From Tistrella mobilis (GTDB taxonomy: Bacteria; Pseudomonadota; Alphaproteobacteria; Tistrellales; Tistrellaceae), in assembly GCF_041468085.1 (NCBI RefSeq), contig NZ_CP121017.1:1095501-1159500 (forward strand): DNA of 64,000 bases. Direction: 5' to 3'. The translations under genes were made by a program, and so were the position numbers. Below the pieces are notes generated by a model. It did no database searches, had not been told where the DNA came from, and worked only from the letters and a program-made list of their open reading frames with translations. Positions 1-8,485 of the stretch are shown here, piece after piece. Numbering within the stretch: the stretch's first letter is position 1; every line of letters begins with the position of its first letter.

Positions 1-932
1 ACCCGGCCCATCCAGCCGGCCGGCCATTCCGAGGGCGGGGCGAAATCCCAGCGGTCGCGGGGCACCAGGAAACCGGCCCGGGCGGCGGCGGTGACGACGC
101 CGAGCCCGATCAACCCGCCCAGCAGCGACGGGAATTCGGCCCCCAGGAACATGCCTGCCGCGACATAGGGAATGGTGAATGCGAAGGCTGCGAAGATTGC
201 GAAGGGCAGGATTGACAGACCTTCGCTCCAGGACCGGTTGCGACCGAAGAAGCGGGTCATCACCATGATCAGGAACAGCGGCATCAGCGTGCCGCAGATC
301 GCATGGATGATGGCCACTTCCGAGGTGATCAGGCCGAAAAACGCATCCCAGGACGAGCCCCGGGCGGTGAGCGTCGCCGAGAGCGCCGCCCGGTCGAGCC
401 CGGTCTGCACGCCCACGATCAGCGGTGTGCCCACCGCGCCGAACGAAACCGGCGTCGACTGGATCATCATTCCGAAGACCACGGCCGCTGCGGCCGGGAA
501 ACCCACCGCCACCATCAGCGGGGCTGCGACCGCAGCCGGGGTGCCGAAGCCCGAGGCGCCTTCGATGAACGAGCCGAACAGCCAGGCGATCAGGATCACC
601 TGCACCCGGCGGTCGGGGCTGATCGCGGTGAAGCCCGAGCGGATCGCGGCGATGCCGCCCGAATGCTTCAGCGTGTTGAGCAGCAGGATGGCGCCGAAGA
701 TGATCCACAGCAGGCCGGCGGTCTGGATCAGGCCCTGAAGGGTGGAGGCGAGCACGCGGTTTCCGCTCATCCCCCAGGCGCCGAGGGCGATGGCGACGGT
801 CAGCAGATACACGATCGGCATGGCACGCGCCGCCGGCCAGCGCAGGCCGATCAACATGATACCGGCCACGAGGATCGGCAGGAAAGCCAGCAGGGCCATA
901 AGCCCGGAGGTCTCGGTGGGCACGGGAGTCAT
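1..932 (-). CDS. lldP: L-lactate permease (LctP/LldP family), 3' end cut by window edge
   Basis: Integral membrane permease of the lactate permease family, which imports L-lactate (and often glycolate) with protons across the inner membrane. The readable N-terminal 310 residues are a run of hydrophobic helices. They include the family-typical stretches [15 protein letters not shown] and [11 protein letters not shown], with glycine-rich re-entrant segments that form the substrate path. The C-terminal half lies beyond base 1. The reading starts at ATG 932, but the AGGAGG directly abuts that codon. An in-frame GTG at 923, about ten bases after the AGGAGG, may therefore be the real start. It stands alone; the next gene upstream on the same strand is the MocR regulator, 134 bp away. 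The family assignment is firm. The substrate is not provable from sequence. Confidence 0.93.
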   Translation of the reverse strand, partial: MTPVPTETSGLMALLAFLPILVAGIMLIGLRWPAARAMPIVYLLTVAIALGAWGMSGNRVLASTLQGLIQTAGLLWIIFGAILLLNTLKHSGGIAAIRSGFTAISPDRRVQVILIAWLFGSFIEGASGFGTPAAVAAPLMVAVGFPAAAAVVFGMMIQSTPVSFGAVGTPLIVGVQTGLDRAALSATLTARGSSWDAFFGLITSEVAIIHAICGTLMPLFLIMVMTRFFGRNRSWSEGLSILPFAIFAAFAFTIPYVAAGMFLGAEFPSLLGGLIGLGVVTAAARAGFLVPRDRWDFAPPSEWPAGWMGR

Positions 933-1066
933 ACCTCCTGGAACGGGCGCCCGGCCCGGTCGGCGGCGGGCGGCGGTTGCTTCCGGCGGGTACTCTTCAA
1001 GAAGTATGACTAATCAATGACGGGATTCATAGGATGGATCTGCAACCCGTGATTTTGTGATCCGCT

Positions 1067-2548
1067 TTACGCGATCGGGCGGAGCGGAGCCGGTGCCGGG
1101 TGCGGATCCAGCAGCCGGGCCAGGCGGTCGAGCGCCTTCAGGAACACGGCGTCGTCAGGGGCGGCGGCCAGCGACAGGCGGGCAGCGGCGGGAACGGGAA
1201 CCGGTGGCACGGTGAAGGCGCGGGCCGGGGCGATGCGCACGCCGGCGGCTTCGGCAGCTTCGGCGAAGCGGTCGGGATCCCAGATATGGGCGGGGTTGCG
1301 GCCGGGGCCGAGGCCGATCCAGGCATGGGCGCAGGTTGGGGCGAGGGTCAGATCCAGCCCGGGCAGGCGCTGGTCGAGCAGGGCGCGGCGGCGCAGATTG
1401 GCCGCACGGGCCGCGGTGGCGAGGGTTTCGGCCGTGCCGTCGGCAATCCAGCGGGTGACGATTTCGGCACCAAGCGGCGGCGCCATCCAGGCCGAGGCCC
1501 AGAGGGCGGCGGCGATGCGGTCGTCGAGGGCGGCCGGCGCCGCCAGCCAGCCGACCCGGAGCCCAGGCCCCAGCACCTTGGACGGGCTGCCGACCAGCAG
1601 CACCTGATCGGGGCAGAGCGCCGCGACCGGGGCCGGCAGGGCGGCCGGGGGGGCAAGGGGGGCGTGAACATCGTCCTCGATCAGGAACAGGCCGCGGCGG
1701 GTGATCACCCGGGCCAGATCCGCCCGGCGGGCCGGCCCCATGCTGGCACCGGTGGGGTTGTGCAGGGACGGCGAGAGAATGGCGCCGCGAAGCCGGCCAT
1801 CCTCGGCGGCCAGCCGGTCCAGCGCGCCCGGGTCGGCGCCTTCCGCATCGATCGGCAGGGGTTTGAGGCGGATGCCGCGGAAGCGGGCGGCGGCCAGGAT
1901 GGAGGGATTGGCAAGACCTTCGACCGCCACCGCCTCGCCCGGGGCGGCGATGGCGGCCAGCGCCACCACCAGCGCATGCTGGGCACCGGCCGTGACCGTC
2001 AGCCGGGCCGGATCGGGCGACCAGCCGGCCCGGCCGAGCCAGAGCGCGCCGGCCTCGCGATGGCGTGCGGCGCCGCGGGCCGGCTGATAGGCCAGCAGCT
2101 CCGCCGCCTGCGACCCGGCGGCCATGGCGGCAAGCGTGCGCGAAAGGGCGGCGGCCGCGGCGGGGTCGGCAGGCTGGGCCAGCGACAGATCGATGAGGCC
2201 GGTCTCGTCCTCGCCCTCTGCCGAGGTCTCGCGGCGGCGGCGCGGGCGGGCCGGCTCCCGCGGGGCGATCACCCCGTCATCGGCGCGGCGGCGCCGGCCG
2301 ACCCGGGTTCCCCGGCCGACCTCCGCCGTCACCAGGCCGCGCGCCGACAGTTCTTCATAGGCGCGGGTGACGGTGGCGATGGCGACGCCCAGCCCCCAGG
2401 CAAGGCGGCGCTGCGGTGGCAGGGCGGCTCCGGGGGCGAGACGGCCGGCGGCGATGTCGGCGGCGATGATATCGGCGAGGGCGCGATAGACCGCGCCGCC
2501 ACGCGCGGTCTCCACCGCCTGCCGCCAACCGTCCTGCAGCGCCTCCAT
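1067..2548 (-). CDS. MocR-type regulator (GntR winged helix fused to class I aminotransferase fold)
   Basis: Transcription factor of the MocR/PdxR branch, about 493 residues. An N-terminal GntR winged helix (about residues 10-80, with PPQRRLAWGLGV...TVTRAYEEL) is joined by a charged linker to an aminotransferase-like domain. That domain carries the PLP-lysine context GSPSKVLGPGLRVGW, and such proteins sense PLP or an amino-acid adduct. I chose ATG 2548 (start MEALQDGWR) because an upstream ATG at 2650 would add 34 basic residues read through the divergent promoter and its operator-like repeats. The gene is divergent from a PLP-dependent dehydratase with a 168-bp shared promoter region. The usual arrangement is a MocR protein controlling its divergent neighbour, so it probably activates the dehydratase. 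The target is inferred from position. Confidence 0.9.
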   Translation of the reverse strand: MEALQDGWRQAVETARGGAVYRALADIIAADIAAGRLAPGAALPPQRRLAWGLGVAIATVTRAYEELSARGLVTAEVGRGTRVGRRRRADDGVIAPREPARPRRRRETSAEGEDETGLIDLSLAQPADPAAAAALSRTLAAMAAGSQAAELLAYQPARGAARHREAGALWLGRAGWSPDPARLTVTAGAQHALVVALAAIAAPGEAVAVEGLANPSILAAARFRGIRLKPLPIDAEGADPGALDRLAAEDGRLRGAILSPSLHNPTGASMGPARRADLARVITRRGLFLIEDDVHAPLAPPAALPAPVAALCPDQVLLVGSPSKVLGPGLRVGWLAAPAALDDRIAAALWASAWMAPPLGAEIVTRWIADGTAETLATAARAANLRRRALLDQRLPGLDLTLAPTCAHAWIGLGPGRNPAHIWDPDRFAEAAEAAGVRIAPARAFTVPPVPVPAAARLSLAAAPDDAVFLKALDRLARLLDPHPAPAPLRPIA

Positions 2549-2576
2549 GATTGCACGCCTCCATCTGGTGAAATTT

Positions 2577-2695
2577 GCCCTCAGGACAATCGCGCCGTTG
2601 ACGGCCGGCCGGTGAAGGCGTGTCCTGAGGGTGATGTCAGGACGATACAACCATCTGAGCTGACAAGGTGATTTTAAAGATTGTCCTTAGGACGA
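2577..2695. promoter_or_regulatory. Three copies of an ATTGTCCTKAGG motif between mocR-like gene and dehydratase
   Basis: The divergent promoter region contains three related sites: TTGCCCTCAGGACAAT at 2575-2590 (reads ATTGTCCTGAGG on the minus strand), GTGTCCTGAGGGTGA at 2620-2634, and ATTGTCCTTAGGACGAT at 2680-2696. The last is a near-palindrome around TCCTTAGGA. Repeated sites spaced over about 100 bp fit binding of a dimeric MocR protein to separated half sites. The motif itself is seen in the sequence; the binding protein is inferred. Confidence 0.55.
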
Positions 2696-2716
2696 TTTCG
2701 GACGGGAGACCCTGAG

Positions 2717-3694
2717 ATGACCGATGCCGCGCTGGAGGATGCCCGCCGGATCGTGGGTGAGGCCATGGCGCCCACGCCGCAGATCGCCTGGCCGCTGCTG
2801 GCCCGGCGCCTGGGGGTCGAGACCTGGGTGAAGCACGACAACCATACCCCGATCGGCGCCTTCAAGCTGCGCGGCGGGATCGTCCATGTCACCCGCCTGC
2901 TGCGGGCGCGGCCGGAGGTGCGGCATCTGATCGCCGCCACCCGCGGCAATCACGGCCAGGCGGTCGCCTTCGCCGCCCGGCGTCACGGCATTGCCGCCAC
3001 CATCGTCGTTCCCCGTGGCAACAGCGCCGAAAAGAATGCCGCGATGCGTGCGCTGGGGGCCGAGGTGGTGGAGGGGGGCGCCGACTATCAGGCGGCGCGC
3101 GATCATGCCGCGGCCATGGTCGAGGCCTCAGGCGGGCGGGCGGTGATGGTGCCGGCCATCTCTCCCGACATCGCCGACGGCACCGCCACCCAGTCGCTGG
3201 AATTCCTGACCGCGGCGCCGGCGCTCGACCGGCTTTATGTGGCGGTGGGCATGGGCTCGGGCATCTGCGGCGCGGTGCGTGCCCGCGATGCGCTGGGGCT
3301 TGGAACCGAGATCGTGGGCGTGGTCGCGGAAGGTGCACCGGCCTATGCGCTGTCCTTCGCCGCCGGCCGACGGGTCGAAACCGACCGGGCGGACACTTTT
3401 GCCGACGGCATCGCCTGCCGGTCGCCGGATCCCTGGGCACTGGAGGTCATCGGCCGCGGGGTGTCGCGCTTCGTGACCGTGTCGGAAGACGGGCTTGCGA
3501 AGGCGGTCAGGGCCTATCATGCCGATACCCACAATCTGGCCGAAGGGGCAGGGGCAGCCGCCCTGGCCGGGGCCATGGCCGATGCCGCCGCCGGCCGTCT
3601 GGCGGGCTGTCGGCGGGTGGGCGTGGTGCTGTCGGGCGGCAATATCGATGCCGCGCTCTATGCCGGGCTGATCGCAGCACCGGAAGCGGCCTGA
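2717..3694 (+). CDS. Threonine dehydratase-like PLP enzyme (fold-type II ammonia-lyase)
   Basis: Fold-type II PLP enzyme of 325 residues, close to threonine/serine ammonia-lyases and hydroxyamino-acid dehydratases. PLP lysine is K50 in GAFKLRGG. The substrate-loop motif ATRGNHGQAVAF follows, then a glycine-rich phosphate loop GMGSGICG and a C-terminal LSGGNID. It lacks a C-terminal ACT regulatory domain, so it is likely catabolic rather than a feedback-regulated IlvA. The start ATG 2717 is preceded by GGGAG; an upstream ATG at 2681 lies inside the operator-like repeats. Divergence from a MocR regulator suggests substrate-induced expression. The exact substrate (threonine, serine or a hydroxylated amino acid such as hydroxyaspartate) cannot be fixed from sequence. 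Confidence 0.88.
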   Translation: MTDAALEDARRIVGEAMAPTPQIAWPLLARRLGVETWVKHDNHTPIGAFKLRGGIVHVTRLLRARPEVRHLIAATRGNHGQAVAFAARRHGIAATIVVPRGNSAEKNAAMRALGAEVVEGGADYQAARDHAAAMVEASGGRAVMVPAISPDIADGTATQSLEFLTAAPALDRLYVAVGMGSGICGAVRARDALGLGTEIVGVVAEGAPAYALSFAAGRRVETDRADTFADGIACRSPDPWALEVIGRGVSRFVTVSEDGLAKAVRAYHADTHNLAEGAGAAALAGAMADAAAGRLAGCRRVGVVLSGGNIDAALYAGLIAAPEAA

Positions 3695-3740
3695 GCATAC
3701 AAGGCCTGAGCACACAAGGATTGCCGCCGCCTGCCGGATC

Positions 3741-3766
3741 GCGGGCGGCCCCGCAGGGCCGCCCGC
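3741..3766. terminator. Perfect 10-bp hairpin between convergent genes
   Basis: GCGGGCGGCC, a 6-nt loop, then GGCCGCCCGC, between the stop of the dehydratase (+) and the stop of the cqsA homologue (-). There is no clear U-tract on either strand. A bidirectional terminator or RNA-stability hairpin is the simplest reading. Confidence 0.6.
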
Positions 3767-3784
3767 CGTGTCGGGATCCGTGGA

Positions 3785-5065
3785 TCAGGCCGCGTCGCGG
3801 TCGATGCGCAGATCACTGACCAGCAGATCGCGGCAATCCGCCGCCGCCCGGATCACCCGGTCGAGATCGGCCTGGGTGAGGCCGGAATTGACCGTGAGCC
3901 GGACCAGCGACCGCCCCTTGGGCGTGGCCGGCGCACAGAACACGGCGCCGAAGATGCCGTGATCTTCCAGCCGGTCGCGCAGCTGCGCCGTTTTTGCCTC
4001 GGCACCGCCGATCAGCGAGATGATCGGCGCCGGGCTGTTGCCGACATTGATACCGGCCTCGGCCAGACCCGCGCGCAGATAGGCGGTGTTGGCGAAAAGC
4101 CGCGACCGGCGGTGCTCGTCGGTGCGGATGACGTCGAGCGTGGCACGGAAGCCTGCGATTTCATGCGGCAGGACGGTCGAGCTGAAGATCGCCGGCCGCG
4201 AGGTGTAGCGGAAGTATTCCAGCGTCTTCTTCGTGCCGGCGACGATGCCGCCGCGGCCGACCATGGCCTTCGACAGGCTGAAGGTGCGGAAATGCACCCG
4301 GTGTTCCAGCCCCATGGCGGTGACGAGGCCGGAGCCCTGCGGCCCGAACACGCCGACGCCATGGCTTTCATCGACCACCAGCATGCAGCCGGTCTCTTCG
4401 GCAAGGTCGCAGAGCTGGTCGAGCGGGCAGAGATCGCCGCTGGTGCTGTAGACCGAATCGACCAGGATCACGCCCGGGCCGTTCTTGGCGATCACGCTGC
4501 GCAGATGGGCCATGTTGTTGTGGCGGAAGGGCCGCGGCTTCGCGCCCGCGCTGTGGATGCCCTGCCAGAGCGAGGCATGGCCGTAGAGATCGACATAGAC
4601 CGGGGTGTCGGCATCGGCGATCGCCTGGATCAACCCGTCATTGGCGGCCCAGCCCGACTGGCAGAGGGCGACACCCTCGGCGCCGAGGAAGCGCGCCATC
4701 TCGCGCTCATAGGCGCCCTGGGCGTCGAGGAACTGCACGAACACGCCCGACATGAAGGTTTCGGTCTTCACGTCATCGAGCGCTGCGCGGAGCGCGCCGA
4801 TGATCCGGCCGTCGTCGGCGAGCGAAAGATAGTCGTTGTTGGCCAGCATGATGGATCCGGCCTGCGGCGCGCGGCCGACCGTGACATGATGCTCGGGGTA
4901 CTCGGCCTTCCACTCCGCCATCCGGCGCTGCAGGCCCGGCAGTTCGGGGGCAAGACCGCCCTGGCTGCGGGGCTGCGCCGCGGCGAAGGGCTGGGGCCCC
5001 GACAGGGTGCGGTGCAGGCTGTCGATGGCGGCGTTGCGCACGGCGGCGATCTCATTGGTGAGCAT
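3785..5065 (-). CDS. cqsA: CqsA-type alpha-oxoamine synthase (alpha-hydroxyketone autoinducer synthase)
   Basis: PLP-dependent enzyme of 426 residues in the alpha-oxoamine synthase family, resembling Vibrio CqsA/Legionella LqsA more than 5-aminolevulinate synthase or KBL. CqsA condenses an acyl-CoA with an amino-acid-derived co-substrate to give CAI-1-type signals. CqsA-like features that I recognise are LCQSGWAANDGL, YGHASLWQG...RPFRHNN, VDSVYSTSGDLCPL, VDESHGVGVFGPQG (D232, H235), the Schiff-base lysine K266 in FSLSKAM, PAIFSSTVLPHE and GIFGAVFCAPATPKG. ATG 5065 follows AGGAGA at good spacing. Relative to Vibrio CqsA it has an N-terminal extension of about 45 residues. It is monocistronic, with a long AT-richer leader upstream. 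No receptor is adjacent, but a CqsS-type sensor lies at 39.7 kb. Assignment to the CqsA branch rests on remembered family motifs. Confidence 0.87.
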   Translation of the reverse strand: MLTNEIAAVRNAAIDSLHRTLSGPQPFAAAQPRSQGGLAPELPGLQRRMAEWKAEYPEHHVTVGRAPQAGSIMLANNDYLSLADDGRIIGALRAALDDVKTETFMSGVFVQFLDAQGAYEREMARFLGAEGVALCQSGWAANDGLIQAIADADTPVYVDLYGHASLWQGIHSAGAKPRPFRHNNMAHLRSVIAKNGPGVILVDSVYSTSGDLCPLDQLCDLAEETGCMLVVDESHGVGVFGPQGSGLVTAMGLEHRVHFRTFSLSKAMVGRGGIVAGTKKTLEYFRYTSRPAIFSSTVLPHEIAGFRATLDVIRTDEHRRSRLFANTAYLRAGLAEAGINVGNSPAPIISLIGGAEAKTAQLRDRLEDHGIFGAVFCAPATPKGRSLVRLTVNSGLTQADLDRVIRAAADCRDLLVSDLRIDRDAA

Positions 5066-5565
5066 GTGTCTTCTCCTGAGGTACAGGTCCGGGGATTCGG
5101 ACAGGGGGATGGCGCGTTTCTCGCGCAACCGGGCGGCCATCGGCGCGTTCTGCCCGATGTTCGCAATCCGGAGCTGCGTCCATGGACGCGGGCTCGCTCT
5201 AAGCTACATGGGGAGAGGAAGGGATCGAATCATGAACTGAAACTTAACGACGATATTGAATCACATGTCATTCATCTTCAGGCCATAGAAGACACACGTA
5301 TGAAGGGTGGCATGGCCGGAGATCCTTCAACGGTGTTTTGATTTATTCACACAACTTATAGACGTATAGAATTTCGGACGATTCCCGCACTATCGGCGCC
5401 GGGGGGGCGTCACGCGGGACGCACGAAATCGTGAAGACGACGGGGCACAGGGTGATTGGCGGCCGGATCGATATCCTGGCTATGCTCATCTCAAGGACGG
5501 CAGGGATGCGGACGGGTTCCAGGGGGAACCGGCATTGCCGCCCGACCGAGAGGGAGCAGACTCCG
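5066..5565. other. 500-bp divergent intergenic region between cqsA and the buf operon
   Basis: No gene is supported here. It holds the cqsA leader and promoter (minus strand) and the bufA1 promoter (plus strand). Bases 5230-5390 are distinctly AT-richer than the surroundings, as expected for promoters. Two palindromes are visible: GCGTCCATGGACGC at 5176-5189, 110 bp before the cqsA start, and GGTTCC-AGGG-GGAACC at 5515-5530, about 35 bp before bufA1. Either could be an operator. An open frame antisense to bufA1 across this region looks like a shadow. Confidence 0.6.
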
Positions 5566-5853
5566 ATGACCATGCGTATCGACACCGTCACCGCCGCCAT
5601 TGCCGCCGCCATGTCGCTGGCCGCGGTGACCCTCGCCACCGTGCCGGCCACGGCGGCCGAGACCGAGAAGTGCTACGGCATCTCCAAGGCCGGGCAGAAC
5701 GACTGCGCCAATGCCGCCGGCACGCATTCCTGCGCCGGCATGTCGAAGACCGATTATGACGGTGCCGACTGGAAGGCCGTTGCCAAGGGCAGCTGCGTCG
5801 GCATGGGCGGGATGCTGGAGCCCTTCAAGGGTATGAACCCGAAGAAGAGCTGA
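5566..5853 (+). CDS. bufA1: Bufferin precursor, BufA1 (DUF2282) family
   Basis: Ninety-five-residue exported small protein. It has an N-terminal signal peptide (basic MRIDT, hydrophobic core, probable cleavage near ATAAE at 30-32). A mature part follows with exactly four cysteines at 36, 47, 56 and 77 in the contexts KCYGI, NDCAN, HSCAGMS and GSCVGMGG. This four-Cys pattern is the hallmark of DUF2282 bufferins. In that family BufB/BufC convert cysteines to thiooxazole groups that chelate copper in the periplasm. The start ATG 5566 follows AGGGAG; the frame upstream is open but carries no signal peptide. It heads an operon with bufB, bufC and doxX, the canonical order. Regulation by metal stress is likely, but no ECF sigma gene lies beside it. 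Confidence 0.92.
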   Translation: MTMRIDTVTAAIAAAMSLAAVTLATVPATAAETEKCYGISKAGQNDCANAAGTHSCAGMSKTDYDGADWKAVAKGSCVGMGGMLEPFKGMNPKKS

Positions 5854-5899
5854 TTTTTCCGCAACGTGAAACGACCTGTCCGGCAGGAGGTGCGGTGAT

Positions 5900-6760
5900 A
5901 TGGCAGGCACCAGTGCAACCGCAGGCATCGGCCTGCGCCCGCCGCACCTTCCCGGTCTTCTGGCAGGAGAGGTCGCCCGGCCCGGCTGGGTGGAAATCCA
6001 TGCCGAAACCTTCATGGCCTCCCGCCCCGGGGCCGGATCGCATCCCCGGCTGCGGGATCTGGAACGTCTGCGGGCCGATCTGCCGGTCTCGATCCACGGT
6101 GTGGGCCTGTCGCCCGGCAGCGTCGGCGGGATCGATGCCGATCATCTGGCGCGGCTCGCCGATCTGGTCGACAGGCTGGAACCGGTGCTGGTGTCGGAAC
6201 ATGCGGCCTGGTGCCGGACACCCGCCGGCTGGATCGACGACCTGCTGCCGGTGCCGATGACCGTCGGGGCGCTGCGCATCCTGGCCGACAATGTCTGCCG
6301 CATTCAGGACGTGCTGCGGCGGCCGCTGCTGATCGAGAACCCGTCCACCTATCTGCCGCTCCGGGCCGAGATGGACGAGCCGGCTTTCCTTGCCGATCTC
6401 GTCCGGCGAACCGGCTGCGGCCTGCTGCTCGACGTCAACAACATCGTGGTCAGCGCCCATAATCTGGGCCGCGATGCCGGCGCCTGGCTGGCGGCTATGC
6501 CGCTTGCGGCTGTGGGCGAAATCCACATCGCCGGGCATGCGGTGGAACCCGATCCCGACGACCCCGCGGCGCCGGCGCTGCTGATCGACGATCACGGCCA
6601 TCCGGTGGCAGATCCGGTCTGGGATCTGCTCGACCGGGCGCTGGCGGTGACCGGCCCGGTGCCGGTGCTGCTGGAACGCGACACCGACCTGCCGCCCTGG
6701 GCGGCGCTGGTCGCCGAGGCGGCGCGGGCCGACCGGGCCATCGATCGGGTGCGGCCATGA
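5900..6760 (+). CDS. bufB: BufB, DUF692 multinuclear non-haem iron oxidase (MNIO)
   Basis: TIM-barrel enzyme of the MNIO/DUF692 family, 286 residues, which oxidises cysteines of a ribosomal peptide using a di- or tri-iron centre. Visible candidate ligands sit at typical places: E32/H34 (VEIHAETF), H66 (SIHGVGLS), E100 (VSEHAAW), E146/N147 (LIENPS), D179/N180 (LLDVNN), H209 and H213 (IHIAGH), D231/H232 (DDHGHPV) and E259 (LLERD). It starts at ATG 5900 after AGGAGG and follows bufA1 by 46 bp. Its stop overlaps the start of bufC by four bases, so the two are translationally coupled, as expected for BufB-BufC complexes. Confidence 0.93.
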   Translation: MAGTSATAGIGLRPPHLPGLLAGEVARPGWVEIHAETFMASRPGAGSHPRLRDLERLRADLPVSIHGVGLSPGSVGGIDADHLARLADLVDRLEPVLVSEHAAWCRTPAGWIDDLLPVPMTVGALRILADNVCRIQDVLRRPLLIENPSTYLPLRAEMDEPAFLADLVRRTGCGLLLDVNNIVVSAHNLGRDAGAWLAAMPLAAVGEIHIAGHAVEPDPDDPAAPALLIDDHGHPVADPVWDLLDRALAVTGPVPVLLERDTDLPPWAALVAEAARADRAIDRVRP

Positions 6761-7524
6761 GCCTGGGCGACTTCCAGGACCGGATGGCGGCAATGGCGTT
6801 CGGCCGGGCGCCGGTCGATCCGGCGGCGATCGCCGGCTGGACCGATCCCGGCTGGTCTGCCGCCGCCCTGCAGCGCCGGCTGGCGGTCCATCGGCGCAAT
6901 GCCGCAGGGGCCGCGATCGAGGCGCTGGCCGCGGTGTTTCCGGTCACCCGGATGATGATCGGTGACGCAGCATTCGCAATCTTCGCACGCGCATATCTGC
7001 GTGATCACCCCCCGGCCGTGCCGCAGCTGTCGGCCTGGGGGGCGGATTTCCCCGACCAGCTGGCGGCGGAGGCCGATCTCTGGCCGGCGGTCGCCTGGGT
7101 GGCACGGCTGGAATGGGCGCGGGTGGCGGTCTGGTTCGCCCCCGAGACCGCATCCTTCCACCCCGGAGACGCGCCGCCCGACCGTCTGGCGCTCCGGCCC
7201 GCGGCCATGGTGGTCGATGCACCCTGGCCGGTCCAGGCGATCTGGGCGGCCCATCAGCCGGATGCCGCCATGGATCTGGCCGATGCGGTGGCGCGTGGAC
7301 CGGACTGCGTGCTGGTGGTGCGGGGCGTCTCGGGCCTGCCGGTCCATCATCCGATGCCGGCCGGGACCGGCATCCTGGCCGGGCTGTTCCGCCCGGACGA
7401 CGAAGGGCGGGTGCCGGCGCTCACCGCCGTGGTCGCGCTGGCGCTGGACCGCCGCCCCGATCTCGACCTGCCGGCGGCTCTGGGCGGGCTGATCGCGGCA
7501 GGCGCGCTCGGCCCCGTCGGCTGA
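6757..7524 (+). CDS. bufC: BufC, DUF2063 partner of BufB
   Basis: Protein of 255 residues beginning with the DUF2063 putative DNA-binding-like/RRE-type domain ([11 protein letters not shown]..., then [28 protein letters not shown]). An alanine/tryptophan-rich C-terminal domain follows. In described MNIO systems the DUF2063 partner binds the precursor leader and presents it to the oxidase. The ATGA overlap with bufB argues for equimolar production. It is slightly shorter and more divergent in the C-terminal half than typical, but nothing looks broken. Confidence 0.88.
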   Translation: MSLGDFQDRMAAMAFGRAPVDPAAIAGWTDPGWSAAALQRRLAVHRRNAAGAAIEALAAVFPVTRMMIGDAAFAIFARAYLRDHPPAVPQLSAWGADFPDQLAAEADLWPAVAWVARLEWARVAVWFAPETASFHPGDAPPDRLALRPAAMVVDAPWPVQAIWAAHQPDAAMDLADAVARGPDCVLVVRGVSGLPVHHPMPAGTGILAGLFRPDDEGRVPALTAVVALALDRRPDLDLPAALGGLIAAGALGPVG

Positions 7525-7542
7525 TCATCGAAGGATCTTCAC

Positions 7543-8019
7543 ATGCGACGCATCCTGCAGGGCTATTACCGCCTGCCCGGCGCCGGCGACGGCTGGATCG
7601 CGGCCGGTCTGCTGGCGGCGCTCCGCCTCTGGCTGGCCTGGCCCTTCTTCCATACCGGCATGCTCAGGGTCGAGCGCTGGTCGACCCAGACTTTCCTGTT
7701 CGGCGAAATCCATCCGCTGCCGGGCGTCGATCCGTGGATCGCGGCCCTGCTGACCACCACGGCCGAACTCACCCTGCCGGTGCTGCTGGCCGCGGGGCTC
7801 GCCGGCCGGCTTGCGGGGCTTGGCCTCGCGGTGATGTCGGCCACCATCCTGCTTGTGGTGGGCCAGACCCCCCAGGGGCTGGAGAACGGCATTTCGCAGC
7901 CGGCCGAACAGATCCCCTGGATCCTGGCCGGTCTGGTCATCGCGCTGGCAGGGCCGGGGCGGCTGGCGCTGGATCGGGTGATCGCCGCCCGGCTGGCACC
8001 GGCGCGGATCAGATCTTGA
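7543..8019 (+). CDS. DoxX-family membrane protein of the buf operon
   Basis: Four-helix inner-membrane protein of 158 residues. It has the DoxX features of a first helix ending in an FHTGMLRVERW-type amphipathic segment and a second helix rich in PVLLAAGL. DoxX proteins commonly close bufferin operons and are proposed to support quinone-linked redox or thiol oxidation. It lies 18 bp after bufC. Its 3' end overlaps the convergent cupin gene by 11 bp. Confidence 0.85.
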   Translation: MRRILQGYYRLPGAGDGWIAAGLLAALRLWLAWPFFHTGMLRVERWSTQTFLFGEIHPLPGVDPWIAALLTTTAELTLPVLLAAGLAGRLAGLGLAVMSATILLVVGQTPQGLENGISQPAEQIPWILAGLVIALAGPGRLALDRVIAARLAPARIRS

Positions 8020-8353
8020 CCACGTAGTCCTTGAGAGTGGTTTCCACCACCTCCCAGGTGCCGGTGAAGCCTTCCTGAAGGATGAAGGCATCGCCCGGGC
8101 CGACCTTGCGGGCGGTGCCGCCATCCTCGGTGATGATCGAGACGCCCGAGCGGATGCGGCAGTATTCCCAGCAATCGCTGACGAAGCGCCATTTGCCGGG
8201 TGTCGCCTCCCACAGCCCGGCGGCGAGGCCGTCGGCCCGTTCCTCGACACTCCAGGTGCGAAAGGCGGGCGCCCCCTCCAGAACATTGGCGGGGTTGGGG
8301 GTGGACTCCTCCGGCTCGATGCCGTCGATGTCGAGTGCAGTGAACATGGCCAT
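8009..8353 (-). CDS. Cupin-fold protein (DUF861/cupin_3 family)
   Basis: Small single-domain cupin of 114 residues. Landmarks are GLWEATPGKWRF, the conserved SDCWEYCRIRSGVSIITEDGG turn and VGPGDAFILQEGFTGTWEV, typical of the DUF861 branch (related to EutQ and ureidoglycine aminohydrolase domains). The few possible metal ligands make a catalytic role uncertain. ATG 8353 was chosen because GAGGGG lies ten bases upstream; the frame is open further upstream without a ribosome site. It stands alone and is convergent with doxX. Confidence 0.82.
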   Translation of the reverse strand: MAMFTALDIDGIEPEESTPNPANVLEGAPAFRTWSVEERADGLAAGLWEATPGKWRFVSDCWEYCRIRSGVSIITEDGGTARKVGPGDAFILQEGFTGTWEVVETTLKDYVVKI

Positions 8354-8426
8354 GGCATCGTTTCCCCTCTGATCCGGGGCGCGCACCGCCCCCCGGGGGG
8401 AGAGCATAGCCCGACGATTGCGGAAC

Positions 8427-8465
8427 GAAAACGGGCGCCGCCTCGGCGAAGAGGCGGCGCCCGTT
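8427..8465 (-). terminator. Rho-independent terminator of gapR
   Basis: A 15-bp perfect stem AACGGGCGCCGCCTC / GAGGCGGCGCCCGTT (8430-8444 with 8451-8465) and a 6-nt loop. Read on the minus strand it is followed by TTTTCG. It lies 20 bp after the gapR stop. Confidence 0.88.
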
Positions 8466-8485
8466 CGAATTCCGTCGCCGGGGGC

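Noticed and set aside
172-1020. Plus-strand open frames opposite the lactate permease
   Set aside because: The minus strand encodes a recognisable permease with hydrophobic helices; the plus-strand frames have no family features.
3785-5065. 5-aminolevulinate synthase or 2-amino-3-ketobutyrate CoA ligase
   Set aside because: Shared fold only; motifs SGWAANDGL, GHASLWQG, FRHNN and FCAPATPKG match CqsA as I recall it rather than ALAS/KBL.
5343-5651. 102-codon minus-strand frame overlapping the start of bufA1
   Set aside because: No ribosome site, and it is antisense to the BufA1 signal peptide; there is no homology signal that I recognise.
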